A DNA stretch of 64,000 bases. It comes from Methanobacterium sp. UBA375 (GTDB lineage Archaea > Methanobacteriota > Methanobacteria > Methanobacteriales > Methanobacteriaceae). The notes beneath the pieces were generated by a model. That model was not told the origin of the DNA, ran no database searches, and saw only the letters and a list, made by a program, of their open reading frames with translations. The position numbers and the translations under genes were made by a program. Position 1 is the stretch's first letter, and each line of letters starts with the position of its first letter. Shown one piece after another: positions 26,042 through 36,008 of this stretch. Location: contig DAGC01000002.1 in NCBI GenBank assembly GCA_002495625.1, positions 182,212 through 246,211 on the forward strand. The letters run 5' to 3'.

Positions 26042-26376
26042 TTTCGACGCTCTCTCTTTTTAATAGTTTGTTTATATGACGTGACGACAGTTATATCTTT
26101 GGTGATCAAATCATTTATCACAACTACTATTATTAAATCATGTGTTTTCGGAATAATAGGGTGTTGGTAATATAATCTGAATTTATCATCACTTTGTTTT
26201 AATATGCCCACTAATTCCTCTTTTATTATACAATCATACACCCATTTATTATTTATATGTCTTTGTAATTTCCTTATTTGATAATGAGGATGCAAATTAA
26301 TGTTAGATTTCTTCGTGATATTGGACAAACAAGAAACCGCATTTCTTAATAAAATAAGCCATATGTAATAATTCAT
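26038..26376 (-). CDS. DUF4258-like protein, probable toxin-like partner
   Basis: A 112-residue basic protein. The core (about 28-108) reads HPHYQIRKLQRHINNKWVYD, then EELVGILKQSDDKFRLYY, then LIIVVVINDLITKDITVVTSY and ends KKRERRK; this order of His/Arg helix, beta strands and basic tail fits DUF4258, a RelE/BrnT-like small-protein family. The first 27 residues may not be translated, since no ribosome binding site is obvious at 26376. The overlapping DUF2283 gene downstream is the reason to call a toxin-antitoxin-like pair. Confidence 0.6.
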   Translation of the reverse strand: MNYYIWLILLRNAVSCLSNITKKSNINLHPHYQIRKLQRHINNKWVYDCIIKEELVGILKQSDDKFRLYYQHPIIPKTHDLIIVVVINDLITKDITVVTSYKQTIKKRERRK

Positions 26377-26561
26377 GGTACAAATTAAAATAAGTTATGG
26401 TTGATCAGTACATTATTTTTTAACTCAATTTAATTGATAGTTAATTTACATAGGGTTTAGATAGTTATGGCGGTTTTTACATCTACCACCAAAGTCTTAC
26501 ACCTAATAATCTTATTTAAATATGAAAATTCGTCTGGTATTCATTAAAACCTGATCAAATG

Positions 26562-26570
26562 TTTTAAATA
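26562..26570 (+). promoter_or_regulatory. TATA box of the SRP RNA gene
   Basis: TTTTAAATA is centred about 26-27 bases before the predicted 5' end at 26592, the standard archaeal distance. Confidence 0.65.
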
Positions 26571-26591
26571 CTACAACACATCATAATAAAA

Positions 26592-26901
<310 letters not shown>

Positions 26902-26907
26902 CTATAC

Positions 26908-27983
26908 TCACCATAAAGTTTTCACAGGGATTCCCACAAACTCACCATATCGATGGGCCTCTGTTTCTACTGCCTTTTCTTCATCTTCATCTAATTTTCG
27001 GAAAGGTTTAAGGCTGATTTCAACCGTATTTTTCTTCAAAACTTTCCTCCAGGTGCCTGCCACTTTACCGTCTAAAATAATAACTGCAGTTAAGGCATTA
27101 CCCATTGAAATCGTTCTTTCTATATCTCTAGCTTCACTGATATCGCTTCTGTCTTTATAGGAGATGGTATACTCGTCATAAATTGACAGTAAAAGAACTG
27201 AGGGAGGATCAGGTATTTCGGCCTTTTCATGGTGGAAGAACCAGTAAGTCCGGTCATCATAGGTGAATTGGTTTAATTTTTGTTTAATTGAATTAATAGC
27301 TTCTTTTGAATCTTTAACTGTGAATCCTGACCACCAGGAAAAGTCTTTAAGCTGAGCTGGGCCGTGGCTTTTAAAATAGTTAGTTGCAAGGTTAGTAAGA
27401 GCTTGTTTTCGGCTTAACTTCCTTGTATTTTTCACCCTTTCTTCTAAGAGTGCGTAGGTGAACTGTTTTCCACGCAGGGGTCCGCTGCATATTAATCCAT
27501 CTAACTCGGCCCACATTATAATATGGGCCAGGCGCTGAACGTCTGTATTGATGCCTATACCCGTTAATACCTTTTTTAGCTCTTGTCGAGTGAGATATGT
27601 ATGATCCTCTAAGGCCTTGGCAATTGTAGCATTGCTTTTAGAAAATAAATCATCATCAAGTTTCAGTTTCCGATTAGAAGATGCGAGGGTGGTTTTTATT
27701 CTTGGTGCAGTCAATTCCAGCATCCAGCGGATATTTTCTGGTACTATAAAATGCCAGGTAGGTCGCATCAGGTGAGTGCGCAGGATTTTACCTTCACTAA
27801 ATGCCTTTTCAATATCTTCATCTGTAGAATTTTTAATACGAAGCCCAGTGCCCATTTAGCAGCGGAGAAGTCCTGTGCTTGAACTGCACCTAAATGTGAA
27901 ACTGCATCAGAAACAGTTTTAAAGGGAGAATTACTTAAACCATTATTATAAAGACGTAATTTCCTAATTTCTATAGCATCCAT
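26908..27983 (-). pseudogene. Winged-helix AlkZ/YcaQ-like (HTH_42) protein with a frameshift
   Basis: The N-terminal 43 codons or so (ATG 27983: MDAIEIRKLRLYNNG ... GAVQAQDFSAAKWALG) and the remainder (LRIKNSTDEDIEKAFSEGKI ... FVGIPVKTLW) are in different frames. Adding one G in the GGG at 27844-27846 joins them as KWALGLRIKN, the normal sequence of the family, to about 358 residues. The family (HTH_42, including the interstrand-crosslink glycosylase AlkZ) has the QxQ-like motif AVQAQD and LMRPTWHFI seen here. Whether this member unhooks crosslinks is not known. Its stop lies six bases from the SRP RNA 3' end, so the two converge. Confidence 0.82.
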
Positions 27984-28132
27984 GTCTTTAACCTTGATCT
28001 TATTAACCCCTAGTACTAATAAGTCCCTTAAAAAATAATAAACTATCCCTTTGCTAAAGATTTATCCATATCAGATGACAGATGAAAATTTTTATCAATA
28101 GAAGATGATAAAAGAACATTAGGTAATTAATC

Positions 28133-29451
28133 ATGAACGGACTTTTTTACATCGAGATACTGGTCATCTTTATTCTAATTATACTAAACAGTATCTTCGC
28201 ACTTTCTGAGATTGCAGTTATAACTTCCCGGAGAATTAAACTGCAGAAGATGAGTGAAGACGGCAATAAAAATGCGGATATAGCCATTGAACTTGCAGAA
28301 TCACCCAACCAGTTTTTATCCACCATACAGATCGGTATAACCTTGATAGGTATACTGGCCGGTGCCTTTGGTGGCGCCACACTGGCCCAGGCAATCTCCG
28401 GATATGTGGAGGGCATTCCCTTTTTAAACCAGTACAGTGAAGCGGTGGGATTCATCGTGGTAGTCTTAATCATCACCTACCTTTCCCTTATCATCGGGGA
28501 GCTGGTACCCAAAAGAATCGCACTCAACAACCCCGAGAATATCGCGGTTAAGATTGCCAGGCCGATGCAGTTAATATCGACCATAGCCAAACCACTGGTA
28601 CTCTTTTTAAGTTATTCTATGGATGCGGTGCTTAAAATACTCCGAGTAAAACCTAAAACGGAAGAAAGCGCATCAGAAGAAGAGATAAAATTATTAATAG
28701 AGGAAGGGACAGAAACAGGGGAATTTAAGCAAACTGAGGAAGATATAATAAAGAGAGTCTTCACCCTGGATGAACGGAGGGTGACCTCGCTCATGACCCC
28801 TAAAACAGAAATAGCATGCTGGATGTGGAAGAATCAGCAGAAACAATTAAATCCAGGATAAACCAGAGTAAAAGAGCCATGTTTCCCCTGTGTAAGAGGA
28901 GCCTGGACAACTTTCTAGGGGTGATCCAGCTCAAAGACATTTACGACGTGGAAATTACCAGTGGAAAAACCCTGGAAAAGTACATGAAAAACCCGGTGAT
29001 CATACCAGAAAGCTCGGATATACTGGATGTCCTGAAATTATTCAAAGAATCAACTCAACACGTACACATGGCCCTGATAATAGATGAATACGGGAGTGTA
29101 GAAGGTTTAATTACTCTCTACGATATCCTGGAAGCCATAGTGGGAGATATCCCTGATATAGATGAGCCGGAAGTGGTGAAACGTTTAAATGGTGGTTGGT
29201 TAGTGGATGGAGCCATCCAGATAGATGAATTTAAAGAGCTATTGGGTATAGAAGAACTGCCAGAAGAAGAAAATGATATTTACAATACCCTCGCGGGTTT
29301 CATACTATACCGTTTAGGGAGAATACCCCACACCGGGGAAACCTTTAAATGCGGACAGATCAACATCGAAATAGTAGATATGGACGGACACCACATAGAC
29401 AAGGTACTGGTAACCTTAATTGGGGAAAATGAATCAACACCAGATGAATGA
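28133..29451 (+). pseudogene. DUF21/CBS membrane protein (HlyC/CorC, CNNM type) with a frameshift
   Basis: Frame one (28133-28861) encodes the DUF21 transmembrane domain (three to four helices, GITLIGILAGAFGGATLAQA) and reaches the linker VTSLMTPKTEIA. Frame two (stop at 29451) continues LDVEESAETIKSRI with two CBS domains (LGVIQLKDIYDV and HMALIIDEYGSVEGLITLYD) and the CorC_HlyC domain (GGWLVDGAIQIDEFKELLG). Restoring one G at 28817-28819 gives TEIAWLDVEES, the normal family sequence, and a 439-residue protein. Members are implicated in Mg2+ or Co2+ handling. The two halves otherwise match the family from end to end. Confidence 0.87.
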
Positions 29452-29500
29452 TGTCATTTAAATAGTAGGTAGTACAAACCTTTTAGTTGCCCATTCAACT

Positions 29501-29585
29501 GCCGGGGTGGCCCAGTCTGGTACGGCGTTGGCCTGCTAAGCCAATGATCCTTTGGATCTCGCGGGTTCAAATCCCGTCCCCGGCG
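29501..29585 (+). tRNA. tRNA-Ser (anticodon GCT)
   Basis: An 85-nt class II tRNA without intron. The acceptor stem GCCGGGG pairs with CCCCGGC (29578-29584), followed by discriminator G at 29585. The anticodon loop CTGCTAA lies between TTGGC and GCCAA, giving GCT for Ser (AGC/AGU). The long variable arm (GATCCTTTGGATC) and the T-arm GCGGGTTCAAATCCCGT are intact. CCA is not encoded. Confidence 0.96.
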
Positions 29586-29693
29586 CTTACCAAACTATTT
29601 TTCCATTAATTCCAGGACCAGTGGATAATTTTATGTACGTTTTTGGACAAACTAATTATTAACCAATGAATTCTATTAAGGAGGGTATTTGAA

Positions 29694-30194
29694 ATGGCGT
29701 TGGATGACTTAGTATACGTGTTTTTGATAATAGCCATAGTAGGTCCGATAGTGCAACTACTTTTAAGTAAAGCACCCCGGACGAAAAACAGAGTTTTTGA
29801 ACTATTTTTAATATGGTTTTTATTCTTAATGGTTGGAATGGGCTCCATATGGGCCTTTATGGGCCATGTTTTCGATGCCAATGCAGTGGCCGCGGTAATA
29901 GGCTGGCCTGCAGGCAGTCCCTTCCAGTATGAAGTGGGTATAGCCAACCTGGCCTTTGGAATATTGGGGCTACTATCCTTGAAGATCAGGGAAAACTTCT
30001 GGGTAGCCACCATAATCGGATTTTCAGTGTTCTATCTGGGAGCGGCTTTCGGACATATAATAAACTTTCTGCAGACCGGTAACGCGGCACCAGGAAATAT
30101 AGGATTTGCACTTTACATGGATATACTGGTACCTATCGTGTTGATCTGTTTACTCTTGGCCTATAAATCCACCATAAAATCAGTTGAAGACTAA
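29694..30194 (+). CDS. DUF6790-like four-to-five-helix membrane protein
   Basis: A 166-residue integral membrane protein with helices at about 5-25, 37-60, 80-97, 101-125 and 138-158. The segments GMGSIWAFMGHVF, GSPFQYEVGIANLAFGILG and GAAFGHIINFLQTGN carry conserved-looking Gly/His residues. I place it in DUF6790, a family of small archaeal and bacterial membrane proteins of unknown function. A GGAGGGTATTTGAA ribosome binding site precedes the ATG at 29694. A T-rich convergent terminator follows. Confidence 0.7.
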   Translation: MALDDLVYVFLIIAIVGPIVQLLLSKAPRTKNRVFELFLIWFLFLMVGMGSIWAFMGHVFDANAVAAVIGWPAGSPFQYEVGIANLAFGILGLLSLKIRENFWVATIIGFSVFYLGAAFGHIINFLQTGNAAPGNIGFALYMDILVPIVLICLLLAYKSTIKSVED

Positions 30195-30240
30195 ATCCCA
30201 TTCCTTTTTTTTCTTTATTTTATATATCTAATCTTTTTTT
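30195..30240. terminator. Bidirectional T/A-rich terminator
   Basis: Runs of eight and seven T flank an A/T-rich centre between two convergent genes. Confidence 0.45.
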
Positions 30241-31168
30241 AACCCTGTATCTTTATATCCCTAAACATTCCAACGATTAAATAAAATCCAGCTAACCCTC
30301 TCCATTTTCCCCATCGAGTGGCTATTTTCCGGGCGTTATCTGCAGAAATCTTCTCCTCATGGCAGTAGAAATGAGATATGGATCTCCTCAAACCCAGATC
30401 ATCGGCAGGAAATGCCTGATGGCGGTGCATACCCCTTAAAACAGTTAGATGGGCAGTCCACTCTCCCACTCCCCTCAACTGACTAAGCTTTTCAGTAATT
30501 TCATTTACATCTTTAATATCCCGGCAACTCTCTAAATCAAGCTTACCTGAGGTTATCAGCTTAGCAATGTCTATTATATACTCTGCTTTTCTGAAGCTCA
30601 GTCCAGATTCGCGGAGCTGTTCTTTGGTTAGTTTTGATAAAGTTTCCGGGGTGGGAAAGGCATAGTATACCTGGCTATCAAAACGGAGTTCATCCCCGTG
30701 GTCTTTTATCATCTGTCTTTCTATACTCTGGGAAGCTATAAGAGATATTTGTTGTTCAATGATGGATGAGGCCAGTGCTTCAAAAACAGTGGTAGTTCTA
30801 CGACTTTTAAGCCCTCTAAGTTTTCCTGTAAGTTTCGACATCACCCGGTCCTTTTTCATGAACTGGTAAAATTCGTTCAGGTCAAAATCCAGATTAAATA
30901 TGGAATTTATAATTCTTTTGCCAGAACTTATATCTTCCCTGGTTATTTTTCGATTGGACTTTAAGGTGATTGAAAATTCCGGTTCTTCAACCGTTCCGGT
31001 TGATTCCATCAAAACGAAAATTAACTTTCCATTTACTCTGATAACCTGCCAAAAACAACCATCTTCATACCTGCTAATTTGTGGATCGCCAGCAGTGAAA
31101 GTTATGGCACTTAGATCAAAATTATAGGGGGCAACCGGGTTTAATTTTATATGGGAAGTGTGAACCAT
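30239..31168 (-). CDS. DNA-3-methyladenine glycosylase, AlkA-like HhH-GPD protein
   Basis: A 309-residue glycosylase. The N-terminal half is a beta domain as in AlkA/OGG1; the HhH-GPD domain (about 120-300) has ALASSIIEQQISLIASQS, the helix-hairpin-helix LRGVGEWTAHLTVLRG and the catalytic Asp in FPADDLGLRRSI. It removes alkylated or otherwise damaged purines in base-excision repair. No Fe-S cluster cysteines follow the domain, which separates it from the Nth/MutY branch. It overlaps nothing and is transcribed toward the DUF6790 gene. Confidence 0.88.
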   Translation of the reverse strand: MVHTSHIKLNPVAPYNFDLSAITFTAGDPQISRYEDGCFWQVIRVNGKLIFVLMESTGTVEEPEFSITLKSNRKITREDISSGKRIINSIFNLDFDLNEFYQFMKKDRVMSKLTGKLRGLKSRRTTTVFEALASSIIEQQISLIASQSIERQMIKDHGDELRFDSQVYYAFPTPETLSKLTKEQLRESGLSFRKAEYIIDIAKLITSGKLDLESCRDIKDVNEITEKLSQLRGVGEWTAHLTVLRGMHRHQAFPADDLGLRRSISHFYCHEEKISADNARKIATRWGKWRGLAGFYLIVGMFRDIKIQG

Positions 31169-31226
31169 TCTATCCGCTGTATCAAATTATTAACCTTTCG
31201 GATATCAAATATTTCAGTTTCAACTA

Positions 31227-32429
31227 TCATCTATGTTCTTTCTGGTTCATTAATTTTCCAATGGCACCACCCAATCTTCCCATACCTTCCTCTATCTTTT
31301 CCTCACTAGAATTAGAGAAATTAAGCCTTAACATATTATCCCCACCTCCTTTAGAAAAGAACGCTTTACCAGGTACAAAAGCCACATTTTCACGAATGGC
31401 CAGGTCAAAGAGTTCCAGTGAGGACAAACCTTCCGGGAGGGTGACCCATAGAAACATCCCACCTTCCGGTTTGGTGTAATCCACCCCATCCGGGAAGTGT
31501 TCAGCGATCATCTCCACCATTAAATTTCTCTGGTTCCGGTACATCTCCCTTATCTTCTCTATGTGCTTATCCACATCGTTATCCGTTAAATACTGGTAAA
31601 CCACCCTCTGGGTGAAGTAGTTGGAATGAAGGTCCGAGGCCTGCTTGGCAATGACCAGTTTTTCCATTACATCCTCCGGCGCCACTATCCAGCCCAGCCG
31701 CATACCCGGAGAGACGATCTTAGAAAACGAACCCAAAAGCACACCCTCATCCAGGTAAGATTTAACCGGTGGAAGATCTTCCCCCAGGAATCTTATCTCT
31801 CCATAGGGGTTATCCTCTAAAAATACCGTATCTTTATCTTTTAAAATTTCAGCCACTTTCTTTCTTTTCTTGAGGGAATAGGTTATCCCGGTAGGGTTCT
31901 GGAAATTGGTAACTGAATAAAATAGTTTGATATCATCTTCATCCAATACCTTCGTGAGGGAATCTATATCAACCCCATCTTCCAGTAAAGGTACAGATTC
32001 AAATTCTGCATCTAACAATCCGAATGACTGTATGGCGGCAAGGTAGGTGGGATTTTCAAACAGGACTTTGTCTCCCTTGTTTAGAAATACTTTACCAGTT
32101 AAGTCTATCCCCTGCTGCGAGCCGTTGGTGATTAGTATCTGGTCTCTATCAACTTTTAAACCTTTTTTCAGGTACCTCTGGGCAATATATTCCCTTAGCG
32201 GCATGTATCCTTCTGTAGTGCTGTATTGGAGTACTTCTTTCCCTTTGGTCTCTAGAACTTTGGAGACTGCTTCCTCTACCTCTTTAACCGGGAATGATTT
32301 GGGGTTGGGAAGCCCTCCGGCAAATGATATGATATTTGGATCTTCGGTAACCTTCAATATCTCCCTGATGAATGATTTATGAACGTTGTTCATCCTGTCT
32401 GCAAATTGCTTGTTCATGTTAATCGCCAT
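31227..32429 (-). CDS. PLP-dependent aminotransferase, 2-aminoadipate/LysN-like class I
   Basis: A 400-residue fold-type I aminotransferase close to LysN/AlaT-like bacterial and archaeal enzymes: ISFAGGLPNPKSFP near the N-terminus, TNGSQQGIDLTGKVF, the Asn in VTNFQNPTGIT, the PLP lysine in LGSFSKIVSPGMRLGWI, and the substrate Arg in MLRLNFSN. The amino donor and keto acid are uncertain; relatives act on 2-aminoadipate, aromatic amino acids or kynurenine. A second aminotransferase of a different subgroup lies at 36009-37121. ATG codons at 32429 and 32417 are both possible starts. Confidence 0.9.
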   Translation of the reverse strand: MAINMNKQFADRMNNVHKSFIREILKVTEDPNIISFAGGLPNPKSFPVKEVEEAVSKVLETKGKEVLQYSTTEGYMPLREYIAQRYLKKGLKVDRDQILITNGSQQGIDLTGKVFLNKGDKVLFENPTYLAAIQSFGLLDAEFESVPLLEDGVDIDSLTKVLDEDDIKLFYSVTNFQNPTGITYSLKKRKKVAEILKDKDTVFLEDNPYGEIRFLGEDLPPVKSYLDEGVLLGSFSKIVSPGMRLGWIVAPEDVMEKLVIAKQASDLHSNYFTQRVVYQYLTDNDVDKHIEKIREMYRNQRNLMVEMIAEHFPDGVDYTKPEGGMFLWVTLPEGLSSLELFDLAIRENVAFVPGKAFFSKGGGDNMLRLNFSNSSEEKIEEGMGRLGGAIGKLMNQKEHR

Positions 32430-32460
32430 TAGTTAACAATTGTTTTAATCTTCCATTATA

Positions 32461-33288
32461 TTACTTTTTACTCCCGTATCGCCTTATATGCTCCCAGGCC
32501 CCTCTATATTTATCGGGAGTTTTATCTTCGTCATATATGGATACGTCCTCTCTACCCCAGACCTTCCTGTCCATCCCTACTGGACAGACCTTTATACAGA
32601 TACCACAGGGGGACCGGTACTCACCTCTAAGCTCCTTACTCCTTAAAGCACAGCTGATCTTATCAACCGGCGGTGGGAATTCACCCTCCCTCTTCACCGC
32701 ATTCACCGGGCAGTGGTTGTAACAGGCCAGGCAGCGGGTGCATAGGTCCTCCCCTTTAATGGGGTCACCTTCTATTTCAGCGGTGGTGAAGATGGAAGTG
32801 AACCTCACCCGGGGACCATACTCTGGGGTTAGAAGGACGTTATTAAATCCGAAGGAACCGAGACCAGCGAGATATGCGGCGTGTCTATGGGAAAAGAAAG
32901 CTAAAGGGTTTTCGAGAAGAACCTCTATATCACCATAGCCATCCCTGGGTAGATAAATGGAAGGATAACCCTTGGAAGTTAAGAAATTGGAGATTTCATA
33001 GGCCTTAGCATCCAGGGCAGTATTGACTGTCTTATAAAGTTCATGGTAATATATGGACGGTGCGGTTTCCACTATGGGCAGCTGAACCGGCAGTCCGATG
33101 ACAATTACTGTTTTAGCTTCGGGATAAATCGATTGGGGCCAGAAATCCTCTGGTATCCACTCATCAAACCTGTTGGGGAGTTCTTCTGGCGGATTTTCCC
33201 ACCGGTCCACCGGTGCAAAGCCTACCAGGGGGATTTGCAGTTCCCTGCACTTGGTTATAATCTCCTTTTTTAAATCAATAGATTTCAT
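32461..33288 (-). CDS. QueG-like 4Fe-4S double-cluster protein
   Basis: A 275-residue protein resembling epoxyqueuosine reductase without HEAT repeats. The N-terminal two thirds are the DUF1730-like corrinoid-binding fold (VGFAPVDRWENPPEELPNRF); residues about 183-232 hold two ferredoxin motifs, CTRCLACYNHCP and CGICIKVCPVG. QueG reduces epoxyqueuosine to queuosine in bacteria, but archaea use archaeosine instead, so the substrate in this organism is likely different. Members with this short form are common in methanogens and are thought to be corrinoid-linked reductases. Confidence 0.82.
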   Translation of the reverse strand: MKSIDLKKEIITKCRELQIPLVGFAPVDRWENPPEELPNRFDEWIPEDFWPQSIYPEAKTVIVIGLPVQLPIVETAPSIYYHELYKTVNTALDAKAYEISNFLTSKGYPSIYLPRDGYGDIEVLLENPLAFFSHRHAAYLAGLGSFGFNNVLLTPEYGPRVRFTSIFTTAEIEGDPIKGEDLCTRCLACYNHCPVNAVKREGEFPPPVDKISCALRSKELRGEYRSPCGICIKVCPVGMDRKVWGREDVSIYDEDKTPDKYRGAWEHIRRYGSKK

Positions 33289-33304
33289 TGTATATTAATT
33301 GAAT

Positions 33305-35851
33305 CTAATAATTCTTTAATTTACCCCCATATTTTAAGGCTTCAAACCAAACCACACTTAAAAATCCAGCCACTATACAGATTAAAAGATCTTCTGGATG
33401 TAAAATACTGAAACCGAACAGGTTACGCAGAGGGTCTGTGTATAAAACCAGGCCTAAAAATAGGGTTGCACCACCTATCACCCACCAAAGCGCCTTGTTA
33501 GGGGAGCGTAGTGTTTTTAAAATTGTACGGGACCAGGAACGGTTTGTCAGTATTAAACTGATGTTGGCCACTATTAACGTGGTGAAACTCAGTGCACGTG
33601 CCTCCATATCTCCACCACCAAGGTATAGGGTTACAGCATATATGATTAAAACCACTATAAGGACACTTATTCCCTGTAAGACACTTAAACTGATGATTCT
33701 TTTATCAAATAGGGGTTCTTTAAGACTGCGAGGGGGACGTTTCATGACGTTGGCTTCAGCAGGTTCTGCCTCGAATACAATGGAACACGAGGGATCTATA
33801 ATTAATTCTAAAAACACGATCTGAACCGGTAGAAGAACCAGGGGTAGATTGAAAAATACAGGAATTAGGGACATCCCAATGATGGGAATATGAACAGCGA
33901 AAATATAGGAAACTGCTTTTTTTAAATTATCAAATATTCTCCTTCCCATCTTAACCGCATCTACAATTGATGAAAAATCATCATTTAAAAGAACCAGTGA
34001 GGAGGCCTCTCTAGCTACATCCGTCCCCCGCTCACCCATACTTATCCCTATGTGGGCTGATTTTAAAGCTGGTGCATCATTAACACCGTCACCAGTCATA
34101 ACTACAATTTCGTTGTTGGCTTTAAGAGCGTTCACCAGTCTTAATTTCTGTTCAGGCACCACCCGGGCAAAGATGTTGACGTCCTTAATTTCCTTTTCCA
34201 ATTTTTTATCATCCATTTCATCCAGTTCAGGGCCGGTGATGAATTTCTCTCTGGGTGTTAGACTGATTTCCTGGGCGATCTTCTTGGCAGTTCCTGGATA
34301 ATCACCGGTGATCATCACTACCCTGAGACCAGCCTCATAACATTCCTGTACAGCGTTTTTAACCCCTGGCCTTACGGGATCAATAAATCCTATAAGTCCT
34401 AAAAATTCAAATTTAAAGTCATGCTGTTTAACAGGCAATCCAGCAGGTTTAAATGCCGACTTAGCTACTCCAATTATCCTTAAACCTTCATTTGCCATGA
34501 GTTTAATGTTATCCGAGACATCAAGAGTTTCTCTTTCATCCAGATGACAGAGGTCAGCTATGGCTTCTGGTGCACCTTTTGCTGCTATGATGTAATCTTC
34601 ACCATCAGGAGATTTCCATACATGGGACATGGCCAGTAGTTCCTGGGATAGGGGATATTCGCGTACGATACTCCAGTCGTAATGTAAATGTTCGGTATCT
34701 TTAAGGGAATTTTCACCCAGATTTTTTAAAGCCTTCTCCATAGGATCAAAGGGATCTCTCTGACTGGCCAGTATACTGAACTCCACCAGTTCATGGAAAT
34801 TTTCAGGAAGGGAGTGTATCTCCTCCTCAACATCATGGAATTCTCCATCAGCAAAAATTTGATTAACTGACATTTGATTCAGGGTTAATGTCCCTGTTTT
34901 ATCAACACACAACACACTAGCTGAACCAAGGGCTTGTATGGCATGGGAACGCCGGGTTAACACCTTTTTTTTAGAGATACGCCAGGCACCTAAAGCCAGG
35001 AAGATGGTGAGTACCACCGGGATTTCTTCAGGTAAAATAGCCATGGCCAGTGTAATCCCTGCTAAAAATCCGTTGAGCCAATCTAACCTTGTGAAACCAT
35101 AAACCACAATTACAATAACACAGAGACATACCCCGACCATTGCAAAATTGCGAACCAGAGTACGAGTCTCCCTTTGTAGGGAGGTATCTTCTTCTTCTAA
35201 GGATTCCAACCTTTTCCCTATTTTACCCATTTCCGTGTTCAAACCCGTGCTTTGTACCTGGGCTATTCCCTGGCCCTGCACAACCAGTGTTCCAGAGTAA
35301 ACAGAGGGTAGCTCATCACCTCCTGGGGGTTGCATGTCTATCACCCCCCCACAGGGTACTTTACGAACTGGCACAGATTCACCGGTTAGTAATGACTCGT
35401 TGATAAGAAGGTGGCTGCAGGATAGAATAATTGCATCGGCAGGTACCCGGTCACCTTCTTCTAAAATCAACATGTCATCTTTAACCACTTCTCGACCGGG
35501 AATTCTCTTTTTTCTCCCATCTCGGATGACTAATGCCCGTGGGCTGGATAGATCCCGCAGTGCTTCTAGGGTGCGTTCTGTTTTACGTTCCTGATAAAAG
35601 GTAATGCCAATTATTACAAATACAAAACCGAGAAGCATTAAAGCTTCATCAAGACTCCCCAGAAAAAGATAGATTATTCCACTGGTAATTAAAAGTAAAA
35701 ACATTGGTTCACGGACTACTTCAAATAGGATACTGAGCATGTTCCTTCTTTTGGCGGATGGTAATTCATTATATCCCTTTGCATTTAAAAGATAGGTAGC
35801 CTTTGCTTGAGATAGTCCTTTGATGTTTTTAAGGTCCACTTCATCGGTCAT
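33305..35851 (-). CDS. P-type (P2/IIA-like) cation-transporting ATPase
   Basis: An 848-residue pump. The phosphorylation motif CVDKTGTLT, the TGES dephosphorylation loop (LLTGESVPV), the hinge GDGVNDAPALK and the fourth-helix PEEIP motif (AILPEEIPVVLT) are all intact. About ten transmembrane helices are arranged as in SERCA/PMR1-like or proton pumps; the PEEIP motif favours a divalent-cation or Ca2+ pump over a heavy-metal pump. The ATG at 35851 (MTDEVDLKNIKG) is chosen because GGGAGGGTGAAA lies directly upstream; the 11 codons before it in frame are probably untranslated. Confidence 0.93.
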   Translation of the reverse strand: MTDEVDLKNIKGLSQAKATYLLNAKGYNELPSAKRRNMLSILFEVVREPMFLLLITSGIIYLFLGSLDEALMLLGFVFVIIGITFYQERKTERTLEALRDLSSPRALVIRDGRKKRIPGREVVKDDMLILEEGDRVPADAIILSCSHLLINESLLTGESVPVRKVPCGGVIDMQPPGGDELPSVYSGTLVVQGQGIAQVQSTGLNTEMGKIGKRLESLEEEDTSLQRETRTLVRNFAMVGVCLCVIVIVVYGFTRLDWLNGFLAGITLAMAILPEEIPVVLTIFLALGAWRISKKKVLTRRSHAIQALGSASVLCVDKTGTLTLNQMSVNQIFADGEFHDVEEEIHSLPENFHELVEFSILASQRDPFDPMEKALKNLGENSLKDTEHLHYDWSIVREYPLSQELLAMSHVWKSPDGEDYIIAAKGAPEAIADLCHLDERETLDVSDNIKLMANEGLRIIGVAKSAFKPAGLPVKQHDFKFEFLGLIGFIDPVRPGVKNAVQECYEAGLRVVMITGDYPGTAKKIAQEISLTPREKFITGPELDEMDDKKLEKEIKDVNIFARVVPEQKLRLVNALKANNEIVVMTGDGVNDAPALKSAHIGISMGERGTDVAREASSLVLLNDDFSSIVDAVKMGRRIFDNLKKAVSYIFAVHIPIIGMSLIPVFFNLPLVLLPVQIVFLELIIDPSCSIVFEAEPAEANVMKRPPRSLKEPLFDKRIISLSVLQGISVLIVVLIIYAVTLYLGGGDMEARALSFTTLIVANISLILTNRSWSRTILKTLRSPNKALWWVIGGATLFLGLVLYTDPLRNLFGFSILHPEDLLICIVAGFLSVVWFEALKYGGKLKNY

Positions 35852-36008
35852 TTTCACCCTCCCCACATCTAGATAGATGATCATAAATCAGAAATGTAAA
35901 ATATACGGATAATTGTATATAAAGCTTTCGAAAAGATTTCTATTAAATTTAGGTTAACTAAAATTAATTTTTATTTAAAAAAAGAAATCTTATCCTACTT
36001 AAATAAAA

